From an uncultured Methanospirillum sp. (GTDB lineage: Archaea; Halobacteriota; Methanomicrobia; Methanomicrobiales; Methanospirillaceae): 64,000 nucleotides of DNA. A program made the translations under genes and the position numbers. The number at the start of each line of letters is the position of its first letter. Positions within the stretch are counted from its first letter, which is position 1. Positions 51,723 through 60,806 of the stretch are shown piece by piece. The notes beneath the pieces were generated by a model. It ran no database searches, was not told where the DNA came from, and worked only from the letters and a program-made list of their open reading frames with translations. The DNA lies in the NCBI RefSeq assembly GCF_963668475.1, contig NZ_OY764544.1, positions 1,798,001-1,862,000 of the forward strand, written 5' to 3'.

Positions 51723-52565
51723 ATGGAACACTATCCATTCTTCGCTGTCACTCCCCTCTTTCCGGTTTACCCGGAACCGGAGAGCCCATCATCTGCACAT
51801 ACACGCTGGATCATGGTCCAGGGTAATTCCGTATTCTTTCAGAGCAATTCAGAACCAGGCACCATCCTCATGCAGGAACCAGTCCCAAAGAACCTGACAT
51901 CAGGAGATCATGTATACCTTGGCACTTGTGATGATCTCATTTATTATGTTGTTGAGATCGCTCCAGATACATCGATGCCTGCCGGATGGCAGCTCTCAGG
52001 GGTCAGGGAGCTTTCAGAAAAGGTCCCTGATAATGAAGTTGCCATAGCCTCGTATGCTGTCCGGATTCTGGACTTTGACAGATCAACAGCCTTCTGTGGA
52101 AGATGTGGATCAAAAACAAACCCGGTCTGTACAGAGCGTGCACGGATCTGCCCGTCCTGTAGCCGGACCATCTACCCGAGAATCTCCCCGGCCATCATCG
52201 TTCTGATCAAAAAAGATGAGGAGATCCTGCTTGCACACTCCCCCCGCTTTCCATCCGGGTTCTATTCAGTCATCGCCGGTTTCAATGAGCCGGGAGAGAA
52301 CCTTGAGCAGACGATTCATCGCGAAGTCCGTGAAGAGGTCGGAATTTCGGTCAAAAATATCAGGTACTTCGCGAGTGAGCCGTGGCCGTTTCCTGATTCA
52401 CTCATGATAGGGTTTGTCGCGGATTATGCAGGCGGAGAGATACAGATTGATAAAAATGAGATTGATGATGCCGGATGGTATACCAGGGATACCCTGCCTG
52501 AGTTTCCATCAAAGGTGAGCATCTCCCGGGCTCTCATCGATGCCTGGATCAGAAGAGAGATCTGA
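51723..52565 (+). CDS. nudC: NAD(H) pyrophosphatase/NAD-cap RNA hydrolase NudC-like
   Basis: From the ATG at 51723 this is 280 residues: an N-terminal NudC-like domain (1-110), a four-Cys zinc ribbon (CGRCG ... CPSC, near 130-160), and a Nudix domain with a perfect box GFNEPGENLEQTIHREVREE plus VGI (G-x5-E-x7-REV-x-EE-x-GI). A SEPWPFPDSLMIGF segment follows, the NudC-specific SQPWPFPxS motif. The enzyme splits NADH and NAD-capped RNA. A longer frame from 51645 adds 26 residues that cover the palindromic element and are not family-like. Confidence 0.94.
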   Translation: MEHYPFFAVTPLFPVYPEPESPSSAHTRWIMVQGNSVFFQSNSEPGTILMQEPVPKNLTSGDHVYLGTCDDLIYYVVEIAPDTSMPAGWQLSGVRELSEKVPDNEVAIASYAVRILDFDRSTAFCGRCGSKTNPVCTERARICPSCSRTIYPRISPAIIVLIKKDEEILLAHSPRFPSGFYSVIAGFNEPGENLEQTIHREVREEVGISVKNIRYFASEPWPFPDSLMIGFVADYAGGEIQIDKNEIDDAGWYTRDTLPEFPSKVSISRALIDAWIRREI

Positions 52566-52637
52566 TCAGAGACTGTTTCAGGTCTGCAAACCTGAAGCAA
52601 CACAGAAAAACAGTTGTAGTCATTCACAGGATGTCTG

Positions 52638-53477
52638 ATGGATACCAATACCAGAGCATCAATAACCAGTTTCAAATGGCTGATGAACACCGACGGTCCT
52701 GAAACCTATGAACAATACATCGTCCCGACATGGATGACTGACTGGACGCCTGAACTCATCAAAGCCGGATCTATCGGCCCTGACACCCGGGTTCTGGATG
52801 TTGCCTGTGGTACAGGAATTGTTGCACGAATGGCAGCCGAGATTCCCGGAAAGAACGGGAGATTTTTCGGGATCGACATCAATGAGGGGATGCTACGACT
52901 TGCCAGAAGATATGCGGCAGAGAAGGGCGTAAAATGCGGATTCTATCTGGGGAATGCAACCCGGATGCCATTCTCTTCAGGAGGATTTGGCACCGTTCTG
53001 TGCCAGCAGGGGCTGCAGTTCTTTCCTGACCGGTCTGCTGCCCTGCAGGAGATGAGACGGGTTCTTGCACCGGACGGAACACTTGCAATCAGCGTATGGG
53101 GACGGGCAGAGAGGAGCCCGCATGTGGGTGCCATATGCGAAGCATTCACCAAATACCTTGGAGAGGATTCGACAACGATGTTCAGGGTTGCCTGTTCACT
53201 CTCTAATCCCCACCTCCTGCAAAGACTGGTGGAGGATGCAGGATTTTCTAACATACAGATCAGAACAGGGGTGAAGACTGCCCGCCATCCATCACTTGCT
53301 GAGTTCCTCCCTGCATACTTCTCTATCTTTCCGGTTGCTGCTCAGATAACAGCAATGGCTGAAGAGGACAGGACCCGGATGTTCAGAATCATAGAGAGTG
53401 CTCTTGGACCATGGAAGGAGAACGAAGGTATTGCAGTGCCGACTGAAAACTGCATTCTGACCGCGGTAAAGAGATAA
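52638..53477 (+). CDS. class I SAM-dependent methyltransferase
   Basis: This 279-residue protein has a UbiE/COQ5-like methyltransferase fold: SAM motif I VLDVACGTGIVARMAA, motif II GIDINEGMLRLARRYA, GNATRMPFSSGGFGTVLCQQ and VLAPDGTLAISVWG. The substrate is unknown. It starts 72 bases after nudC, in the same direction. No other biosynthetic genes flank it. Confidence 0.9.
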   Translation: MDTNTRASITSFKWLMNTDGPETYEQYIVPTWMTDWTPELIKAGSIGPDTRVLDVACGTGIVARMAAEIPGKNGRFFGIDINEGMLRLARRYAAEKGVKCGFYLGNATRMPFSSGGFGTVLCQQGLQFFPDRSAALQEMRRVLAPDGTLAISVWGRAERSPHVGAICEAFTKYLGEDSTTMFRVACSLSNPHLLQRLVEDAGFSNIQIRTGVKTARHPSLAEFLPAYFSIFPVAAQITAMAEEDRTRMFRIIESALGPWKENEGIAVPTENCILTAVKR

Positions 53478-53853
53478 TCACCGATCCCGCCCCTGGAGAT
53501 ATCTGCATATGATACCCCTGATCCAGGATATCATGTCAGAAGGAATAACCCATATAGAACTGGCCAAACAAAGATCGGGATGACGATCTGTCTACAATCA
53601 AGAAAGAACCAGGTAGGATAAACCGGAGCGAAGAAAGCCAGGCAGCCAAATAGTTACTGTAAGCCCGAGAAGAAGATCAAGTATATTTTGCCCTCCTTTT
53701 TACAAACCAGTTTTTTACATTCCGGTTCTATCCTTTGGATCTTTTACGATAAGCGAGAAGAGTATCTTCCGGAATCATCTCATCAGGACAAAGAACCGGA
53801 ATAGTAAAAACAAGGGATAAAGGTCTGGCTCTTGCCAGGGTCTGCATTACAGA
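53478..53853. other. 376-base gap, no supported gene
   Basis: I see only a 24-codon frame at about 53511-53585 (ending KQRSG) with no clear ribosome site, a T-rich stretch at 53694-53716 that may end transcription of the methyltransferase gene, and no tRNA or conserved hairpin. Confidence 0.3.
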
Positions 53854-55389
53854 TTATTGTACATCCACAGAGCCTGATTTATAATATGCCCCGTCCTTGA
53901 TGTATCTGCTGCCCGAGTACGTATTACTTGAGATGTAAGCCGACCTTCCCGGCATCACTGCCTCTACAGATCTGCTGACCGGGGATCCCTGCACCGAATC
54001 AACCATCCATCGTCCATCGAGGGATGTTGCATTTGCATCAGTGAAATCGATCACCATCTTTGAGACACCATTGATCCGGGATGTTGACATTGAATTTCTG
54101 GGCTTTCCAGCAGTAATGTTGCTGTTAACCCCGGTCTCTACTGAATGCTGGTTATACGTCCCACCCTCTGCCTTCCGCTGCGTTGTTGCCCCTGATAACA
54201 GGATATCCTCAGATAATATGGCCGTATTGTCGGCAAATTCACCAAGCACCCATCCATCCATGGTAGCAGGAATTGCTGACTTGTTTGTTCCCTGCTGCAC
54301 AGCTGATGCTTCGGTCGAACCCTCTGCAAATTCTAAATACGCGAAGGGGTCATCCGGATTTGTCTGGGGGCATATTGCGTAACTAATGGATCTCCCGGTC
54401 CCTTTTGTCTGTCCATATGCTCCAAAGAGGTTCTTATTATAGATCGCTGCTCCGGTATGATCAAGCGATGTAACGTCATGAGCCACCACCTCTTCCAATG
54501 ACTGGTTGCCATGCACATTCATGTTCTCAATCGGCCACTCTTCTCCATATGAATTGACCCTGAGAGTCGTTCCTGACCCGCCACGGAGTTGGTGATGCCC
54601 GAATGATTCATTATCCCCGCTTATCGCATACCCATAATAATTCCCGATCGTACCATGATCAACCCATAAAAAATCACCAGCATAGTGATCGTAGTGGAAA
54701 ATTGCCGTGGATTCATTTCTGACATCACCTGCAGGGTTCCATTCAAGACCCGGAACTCCCGGGGCAGATACCTCTGAAGAGTTGGGTTCTATTGTATGGT
54801 ATGATCTGCACAGGTGATCGATAGATCCGGATTCATGATCGCCGGTGACCAGAGCCACCGTCCCGTATTCGTCTGTTTGAACCTCAATTCCAATATTCCC
54901 TGAATACCGGCCAGCATCACTCCACAGCTCATCAGGAAGGCCGGTTCCTGCATAGGCAACATACTGGTCTTTGCTGATTGCATGACCCTGGAGGAGAATC
55001 TTGTCTGCATTCTCAACCTGAACCGTTCCTAAGGCAACACATTCGCTCGAAGTATTGCTGCTCTGAAGCAGATAACTCCAGTTTGTAGTATCTGTTCCTA
55101 CGATCTTCAGTTCAACAAATGCATACGCACCTGCAGAATTGTTTACTTCAACCAGTTTGGTCAGATTTCCGGTCCCATTGATCAATGAGACCTTCTGGTT
55201 TTTCATATCAAGTGTCTTTGGAATTGCCCTGGTTTCCTGAAACATCGGCGGTACAGAAAGCCCTACCTCCAGTGCAGCCTGCGATGAATTAAACGAGATG
55301 TTTTCATTCTGCGGCTGCGCAGATGTTCCTGATGAGAGAAAGAGAATTCCAAATAGAAACAATCCGGTAATATACCATCGTGTACCCAT
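53854..55389 (-). CDS. large exported Asn/Ser-rich surface protein of unknown family
   Basis: From the ATG at 55389 this is 511 residues. A signal peptide (about 1-25, ending SSGTSA) is followed by a body rich in Asn, Ser, Thr and Gly with many N-x-S/T glycosylation sequons and almost no Cys. Segments such as DNESFGHHQLRGGSGTTL, VAHDVTSLDHTGAAIYNK and the C-terminal SRYIKDGAYYKSGSVD suggest a beta-helix or beta-sandwich fold. I do not recognise the family. There is no C-terminal anchor, so it may be secreted or held by other S-layer proteins. A TTG at 55401 is an alternative start. It is convergent with the methyltransferase. Confidence 0.75.
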   Translation of the reverse strand: MGTRWYITGLFLFGILFLSSGTSAQPQNENISFNSSQAALEVGLSVPPMFQETRAIPKTLDMKNQKVSLINGTGNLTKLVEVNNSAGAYAFVELKIVGTDTTNWSYLLQSSNTSSECVALGTVQVENADKILLQGHAISKDQYVAYAGTGLPDELWSDAGRYSGNIGIEVQTDEYGTVALVTGDHESGSIDHLCRSYHTIEPNSSEVSAPGVPGLEWNPAGDVRNESTAIFHYDHYAGDFLWVDHGTIGNYYGYAISGDNESFGHHQLRGGSGTTLRVNSYGEEWPIENMNVHGNQSLEEVVAHDVTSLDHTGAAIYNKNLFGAYGQTKGTGRSISYAICPQTNPDDPFAYLEFAEGSTEASAVQQGTNKSAIPATMDGWVLGEFADNTAILSEDILLSGATTQRKAEGGTYNQHSVETGVNSNITAGKPRNSMSTSRINGVSKMVIDFTDANATSLDGRWMVDSVQGSPVSRSVEAVMPGRSAYISSNTYSGSRYIKDGAYYKSGSVDVQ

Positions 55390-55668
55390 ACCCAACACCA
55401 ATAAACTAATTTTATTGCTATAATTGCATAAAAAAGGTTCTCAGATCAGGAGACCACATACATCAGAAATGAAGATGGTCCTGAAATATCCGGCAGGACA
55501 CCGGGACACACCATAAGCAACGAGTAGTCAGGGCCTGTCTGTTCTACTTCCCGGGATTTGTGAACACCGTATCAATACAAGCATACAGGCATAAGGTCGC
55601 AGTTCGACGAAAATCATCTCCGTTCTTTCAAATGAGATGTTTTTTATCTTTCCGAATAAACCGGGTAC

Positions 55669-56526
55669 ATGGTCTTTTACCCGGATATTTCGAGTCTGTA
55701 TCAGTACCGGGGCCGGATAGTTCTTCTCCTGATGATTCTCGGATATACAGGCCTTTATATCCTCAATATTCTCCTGCCACAGGATCTCTGCTTTCCCTTC
55801 CAGTTCTCAAACCTCACATCCCGGATATGGTCATGGACTGAACTTGTTCTGGGAATGCTGGCATTGATCATTCTTGCAGTAAACCGGCATGCGGTATCCA
55901 AAAATGAGGTTTGCACGGGAATCATCCTTGGAATAATCAGCGGGACGAGTCATTATCTCATGAATCAGAGCCTGACTAACGGATTCCTCACCGCAATACT
56001 GGTAGTGGTCTGTTATTCATCTGCTCTGCTCCTGATTCGATCCAGATCAGAAAGGACGATCATCAGTTTTCAGGAGTCTCCGGGCACCATTGCATGGCTC
56101 ATTCTCTTTGGAATCATCATCTCGATTCCGTTTGCCTCACTTAATCTTGCGTTTTTTTATCTGAACACCGGGCTGCAGCCCTTTACCGGAGGAATATCTG
56201 CAGGTATTCTCGCATGCAATCCTGCCCTATCAGAAGAGATTATCTTCAGGTTATTCCCCGTGATCCTGGTCATTACACTGCTCCGGTCTGAGTGCTCAGA
56301 ACGAGTTGCACTCGTGGCAGCGGTCTGTATCGGGGTAATACCACACAGTCTGAACCATCTCCCTGACCTGTTCATCACCAATCCGGTTGCAGCGATGAGC
56401 ATGTGGGTTCTGACTTCACTCCTCTTCGGTCTTCCCCTCTGCCTGCTGCAATTGTATAAGGGATTGCCATCAGCCTGTGGATTTCACTGGTTTGTTGATA
56501 TGACCAGGTTTCTGTTTGGATATTGA
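55669..56526 (+). CDS. CPBP intramembrane metalloprotease (CAAX protease-like)
   Basis: This 285-residue membrane protein has seven or eight helices. The CPBP/Abi motifs are present: motif 1 EEIIFR near residue 188, with the FRLFP variant, HSLNHL for motif 2, and a later HWFVDMTRF. The family cleaves substrates within the membrane (prenylated proteins, bacteriocin immunity). The function here cannot be told. It stands alone, divergent from the surface-protein gene; the 280 bases between hold no gene I can support. Confidence 0.87.
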   Translation: MVFYPDISSLYQYRGRIVLLLMILGYTGLYILNILLPQDLCFPFQFSNLTSRIWSWTELVLGMLALIILAVNRHAVSKNEVCTGIILGIISGTSHYLMNQSLTNGFLTAILVVVCYSSALLLIRSRSERTIISFQESPGTIAWLILFGIIISIPFASLNLAFFYLNTGLQPFTGGISAGILACNPALSEEIIFRLFPVILVITLLRSECSERVALVAAVCIGVIPHSLNHLPDLFITNPVAAMSMWVLTSLLFGLPLCLLQLYKGLPSACGFHWFVDMTRFLFGY

Positions 56527-56706
56527 AATTGTATACGATGGATCAGCTGACTTACGGTATGAAGAGTAATGTGTGAATACCTATTGACCACATATCAGGC
56601 CATTCAGACGCTATGCAATATTTTTCTGAGTGATTCGAGGAGTAACCGGTCGGCAAAAAGGGGAGATCCTTTTGAAGATCAGGATTCCAGCGCAATGTCA
56701 TCCGGA

Positions 56707-57297
56707 TCATTCATTCTCTGACTGGACTGCAGGGCAGAAGTTGCAGAGGGAGTACGGGACCTCTTTCTCTTTGTCTCTGATCAGGCAGTAGAAGACCCCA
56801 TCCTTATCCTCAACTCTGAATCCACCCGGAAACGGCATTCCGACAGGATGCCCTGGTTCTTCAAGGATAAACATCGTGAAAGCCCCGATGAGATAGTAGA
56901 AGAGCCGGTGCCTGATGGTGTACGGGATCGGCATCCTGCTGACTGTGTCATCCCACTCTGTGCATCCGGTAGGGATGATCTCACAGAATGCCCTGAAGGT
57001 CTCCAGATCAGGAATCGATTCTGACATGGTTTTGAACCTGCCTGACCGATGATATGTCATAAGCCGGTGATATCCTCCAAGAATCTGGTCACTCAGGTAT
57101 GGGCCGACCTGCTCCCGGTATGATCGGGGGAGCCTAATCAGTTCGGTATGAAGTCTGCCACCGATGACCTGCAGATCATGCAGGGTATACCTGGCGACCT
57201 CTCTGCCCAGGATATCACCGAGTTCTCCCTTTGTTCCGGCACGGGAGAGGTTTTTGGAGACCTCAATGGTTAGGGCAATATCATCAACACCTGTCAT
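56707..57297 (-). CDS. DUF2115 family protein
   Basis: This 196-residue protein has the DUF2115 (UPF0305) layout: helical N-terminal part with VARYTLHDLQVIGGRLHTEL, then GQYLSD-like segment, PGHPVGMPFPGGFRVEDKDG and a C-terminal ILRD...LCNFCPAVQ-type Cys pair. These proteins are limited to methanogens and their function is not known. The two Cys in LCNFCPA may bind metal or a disulphide. It is a single gene, 100 bases from the sensor kinase and on the same strand. Confidence 0.82.
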   Translation of the reverse strand: MTGVDDIALTIEVSKNLSRAGTKGELGDILGREVARYTLHDLQVIGGRLHTELIRLPRSYREQVGPYLSDQILGGYHRLMTYHRSGRFKTMSESIPDLETFRAFCEIIPTGCTEWDDTVSRMPIPYTIRHRLFYYLIGAFTMFILEEPGHPVGMPFPGGFRVEDKDGVFYCLIRDKEKEVPYSLCNFCPAVQSENE

Positions 57298-57407
57298 CTA
57301 TGCTTCCTTGTTATGAGTATCCCGAGATCGTATCTGAAAAAGGAGGTTAGTCGCTATCCCCTTTAGAAGATACTGATCACCCCGAGAAAACCGGTCAGGT
57401 TGAAAGA

Positions 57408-59690
57408 TCAGACCCCACGTTTCCACTTCTCTTTCGGCACAATTATCTCAAACCTTACACCTTCTCCAGGTAATCCGGTCTCCCTGATAGTCACTTCCGT
57501 TATAGCCAGGATCTGCTTAGAAACAAACAGTCCGACCCCGGTATGTTTTCCAAATGACCAGTCAAAGATGCGGGGTTTATCTTCTTCATCAATTCCAACT
57601 CCATTATCCTCATACACAATTAACAGATCTGCATCCCGGATTGTTGCCCTGAATATGATATCAGTCACATGCTCCCCATGTCGTGAAGAGTTTTCAACGA
57701 GCGTGTAGAATACCTTCTCAAACATAGGATCAGCCAGTATTTCCACAGGAACCAGATCAAGGTGCCAGTTGAATGTAATTGTCGGGAGAAGCAGGTGAAC
57801 ACGGTTAATTATTGTCTCCAGATTTTGCCATATTGGTTCAGTTGTCCCGATATTCTCATAAACCCGGGTAAATTCTATCTGAGCCTGAACAGATCGTGTC
57901 AGATCCATACATGAACGCAGGTATGATTGAGTAGGCCCTTCAGGAGTATCTTCCAGGCATATCTCCAGGTATCCCAGGAGCCCGGTAATCTGGTTGAGGA
58001 TGTCATGGCGGGTTATCCCGGTCAGGAGATTTAGTCTGATATTTGCCTGCCTGAATGCTTCCTGTGTTGCATGGAGTTCGCGGGTCCGGGCGGCAACGAT
58101 GGTTTCAAGATCCTCATACAGCCGGGTCAGTTTGTCTTCGGCATCTTTCCTGAGAGTGATATCAGTAAAACTGGCTCTGATTACTTTTGGACCAAGGCTT
58201 GGGAGATGGACAATTGTTACATCACAATAGATCTCTTTCTTATCATACGTGGTAATTAACCGCTCAAAACCAATAATCTGACCTGATAATACCTTATCAA
58301 GATGTTCCCGAATGATTGACGGGAGATTATTATCAAGTTCATTTGCTTTAGTATAAAATTCGGAATAATTCAGTGAGCGTAACTGTTCCATCGAACATCC
58401 AAGCAGACTCAATGCTTTAGGGTTCGCTTCAACAAATCCATTTTTATCCAGATCATATACGATGATGGCATCAGGGGCATTATTTATGAGTGTCCGGTAT
58501 CTCTCTTCACTTTCATGAAGACGTTTTTCTGCTGACAACCGGTGCCTCCGATTCAGGATAAGACCGGCGATTAACAGAGTTTCAGAAACGATTATGATGA
58601 TAATCCATACGATAACGAATGAGTACTTTTCCCAGACTGAATCTTCCCGGTTTACAATAATGCTACCTTTAGGAAGGATTGCCGGATCAATATTGAATCG
58701 TGAGAGTTCATTCCAGTCAAACTTGTATATCCTGAGATCTTCAGGGTCGAGTTCACCTTGATTTGTGATATTACCCTGTAATGCCTGGAGAGCCAGAGAC
58801 CCAATCTCCTTTCCATACATCTCCGGACTGAGCAGATATCCTCCGACAATTCCTCTATTTACATATGTTTCACTGGGCCCGAATATTGGAGCCTGTGCTA
58901 TGGTATATATCCGGCTCAATGAATCTTCAGGGCTAAAGTGGTTTCCATTGATATCCTGTGCATAACTGATATATAATATCGCAGAATCCCGTGGAATTTT
59001 TGATATTTGAGGCAATAGTTCATTGTGAGACTGGTTTATGAGATATGTTACCGGAACAGAGAGGTTCATATCAGAGATCTGCTGTTTCAGAGCCTCTAAT
59101 TCATCAATCTCATCAGGTCCTGATCCGGATATTACATAGATCTGTCTGGTATGAGGAAACAATGAGAGTATTGTCTCAATATTTTTTCCTGTGCTATATC
59201 CCTTCTCTGGAACCACCGGGGTGATTGTCAGGTTATGTATCACTCCGGGATCTACATCGCTGATGATTGGGATACCTTGTACAAGTTCCAGGGGCATCCC
59301 GGACAACAGATCGATTGCAAGGATATCTTTTGTAATTATTACATCCGGTTTGAGGGCTTGGATCTTGTATCTATACAGATCATCTATCTTTGAAAGATAC
59401 GTCTCATCACGATAATCAGGAATATTCAGGTACTCGGTTACGAATCGTAGGGGAACAGAAGAGTTCTTTTTGAGTTCTTCGCTGATCCCTGTGATAAAAA
59501 GAGTTTCATAAGGACTTTTACCGTCGGTTGATACGAGTAATAGAATCGTTTTGACTGAACTTTCTGAAAAATCTGAGTGCGCCGGATCATCTGATTGAAG
59601 AATGAGTTCTGAGGATGCCGGGATTGAAAACAGAGAAACGAGAACCAGCATCAGGATTACTCTTTTAAAAACCTGAATATTCTGCTCCAT
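57408..59690 (-). CDS. membrane sensor kinase with ABC-type ligand-binding sensor
   Basis: This 760-residue protein has a signal/TM start (1-28), an extracytoplasmic ABC-type substrate-binding domain (about 50-335; TILLLVSTDGKSPYETLFIT, GIPIISDVDPGVIHNL, YSTGKNIETILSLFP), a TM helix near 356-380, PAS (about 390-510), coiled coil, then a kinase core with His562 (TRHDIL) and HATPase (near 690-750; EDNGVGID, HTGVGLFVSKQ). It should sense a small external ligand such as an amino acid or peptide. Its kinase core is very like that of the kinase at 48231-50441. There is no adjacent response regulator; the free receivers elsewhere are possible partners. Confidence 0.9.
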   Translation of the reverse strand: MEQNIQVFKRVILMLVLVSLFSIPASSELILQSDDPAHSDFSESSVKTILLLVSTDGKSPYETLFITGISEELKKNSSVPLRFVTEYLNIPDYRDETYLSKIDDLYRYKIQALKPDVIITKDILAIDLLSGMPLELVQGIPIISDVDPGVIHNLTITPVVPEKGYSTGKNIETILSLFPHTRQIYVISGSGPDEIDELEALKQQISDMNLSVPVTYLINQSHNELLPQISKIPRDSAILYISYAQDINGNHFSPEDSLSRIYTIAQAPIFGPSETYVNRGIVGGYLLSPEMYGKEIGSLALQALQGNITNQGELDPEDLRIYKFDWNELSRFNIDPAILPKGSIIVNREDSVWEKYSFVIVWIIIIIVSETLLIAGLILNRRHRLSAEKRLHESEERYRTLINNAPDAIIVYDLDKNGFVEANPKALSLLGCSMEQLRSLNYSEFYTKANELDNNLPSIIREHLDKVLSGQIIGFERLITTYDKKEIYCDVTIVHLPSLGPKVIRASFTDITLRKDAEDKLTRLYEDLETIVAARTRELHATQEAFRQANIRLNLLTGITRHDILNQITGLLGYLEICLEDTPEGPTQSYLRSCMDLTRSVQAQIEFTRVYENIGTTEPIWQNLETIINRVHLLLPTITFNWHLDLVPVEILADPMFEKVFYTLVENSSRHGEHVTDIIFRATIRDADLLIVYEDNGVGIDEEDKPRIFDWSFGKHTGVGLFVSKQILAITEVTIRETGLPGEGVRFEIIVPKEKWKRGV

Positions 59691-59829
59691 AATTCAACGA
59701 ATCCCGGTATCCTGTTCCATAAAAAGTTGTTCTTAAGGCGATGAAGATCGGATCATTCATTGAAATCAGTTCAGAGTACCTGACAATCTATCAAACCACT
59801 ACTGGACAGGTAACCAATCTTCCTTCTGA

Positions 59830-60075
59830 TTACCCTTCCATACTGATCTCAATCGCAGCAAGAGCCTTACCACAAACCGGTCCTGACCGGGCCTTTTCAA
59901 GGATCAGATCAATTTTGCGAGAGGCTTGAGGGGTAAAATACGATTCACTGCATTGTTCACAGATATACGCAGGAACATCCTTTATTACGATAATTTCCGA
60001 TCCTTTTCTGACCATAAACTCATTTTTTCCTTCAACCAGAGTTCCTTTACAGAATGAGCATACATTTGGAATCAT
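59830..60075 (-). CDS. YgiT-type zinc-finger antitoxin
   Basis: From the ATG at 60075 this is 81 residues: two Cys pairs (CSFCKG, ... CEQCSES) that bind zinc, separated by a strand-rich KNEFMVRKGSEIIVIKDVP, and a C-terminal helix SRKIDLILEKARSG. This matches YgiT/MqsA-like antitoxins with the DUF4258 toxin as partner. The ATG overlaps (ATGA) the stop of the toxin gene at 60072, as is normal for this pair, which proves the start. The toxin gene has been destroyed (see 60072-60340), so this is an orphan antitoxin. Confidence 0.88.
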   Translation of the reverse strand: MIPNVCSFCKGTLVEGKNEFMVRKGSEIIVIKDVPAYICEQCSESYFTPQASRKIDLILEKARSGPVCGKALAAIEISMEG

Positions 60076-60340
60076 CTTCTTCTCTCCCGATAATTTATCC
60101 ATTCTTCTTCATTCGGATGATAACAGGTGATTATTCAAATATGATCGATGCATAAGCCTATCACTATATGGAAGGGAATACCTTGTACGATCGATAGTAC
60201 CAATGCAGAGGGACAAGGTTCATCATCCTCGTATAATTCAATTACATCTCTCCTTTACAGATCGCCATCTCAAGCATACTTGTTGAAATGGATCGTTCAG
60301 CCATGCGTTTCCGTGCATGATCGGCTATCAGGTAGGAATC
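60072..60340 (-). pseudogene. broken DUF4258-type toxin gene
   Basis: Minus-strand codons give pieces of a DUF4258 protein in two frames: ADHARKRMAERSISTSMLEMAICKG (upper part), then VIELYEDDEPCPSALVLSIV, FHIVIGLCIDHI, a stop TGA where W or similar is expected, and IITCYHPNEEEWINYR. The frame change falls in GGAGAGATG (near 60250), consistent with a gained GA pair relative to an intact GGAGATG. An in-frame TAA also precedes GAT at 60340, so the N-terminus is lost too. The stop overlaps the YgiT ATG by 4 bases, the normal arrangement of the pair. The toxin cannot be made. Confidence 0.85.
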
Positions 60341-60577
60341 TTATCTGATACTGTCAATAACAACCTGATAATTCATCGTTACGTAATCATCCATTACCTT
60401 TCATTGTTCATGAAGGGATCGGACATCAGATCATAAATCACAGGGAAGATTATTGATCTAATACATAGAATCTGGCGGACTCTATAAACAAGCATAATAA
60501 TTTGAGATTACAGACGTCCCATCCATGAGCGATTCATAACGTAGGCATACCTTCTGGATTATTCCAGAGCGTTTGCA

Positions 60578-60727
60578 TTACACCCTCATCTCATCAAACA
60601 ACGCTGCCTTCTTCTTCGGCCAGTACTCAAGCAGATTCCAGACCTGCATAAGAGCAGCCACAAACCGCCCGGCATCTTCTCCCGGAATCTCGATCACAAC
60701 CGATTTGATCCCGCCATTCTCCAGGGT
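60578..60727 (-). pseudogene. 3' remnant of an unrecognised gene
   Basis: Fifty codons (49 residues plus the stop) are open on the minus strand from just after a TAA at 60728-60730 to the TAA at 60578. The peptide TLENGGIKSVVIEIP, RFVAALMQVWNLLEYWPKK and ALFDEMRV looks like a real C-terminus (good codon use, no low complexity), but there is no start and no upstream part. It is bounded by the ATPase promoter region. I cannot name the family. Confidence 0.55.
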
Positions 60728-60806
60728 TTAGATCTTAGCCGAAAGTTACTTACCCAGTCTGGACAAATTGAGAATTTAATTCCCAATATGTCCATAGTGA
60801 TACTCA

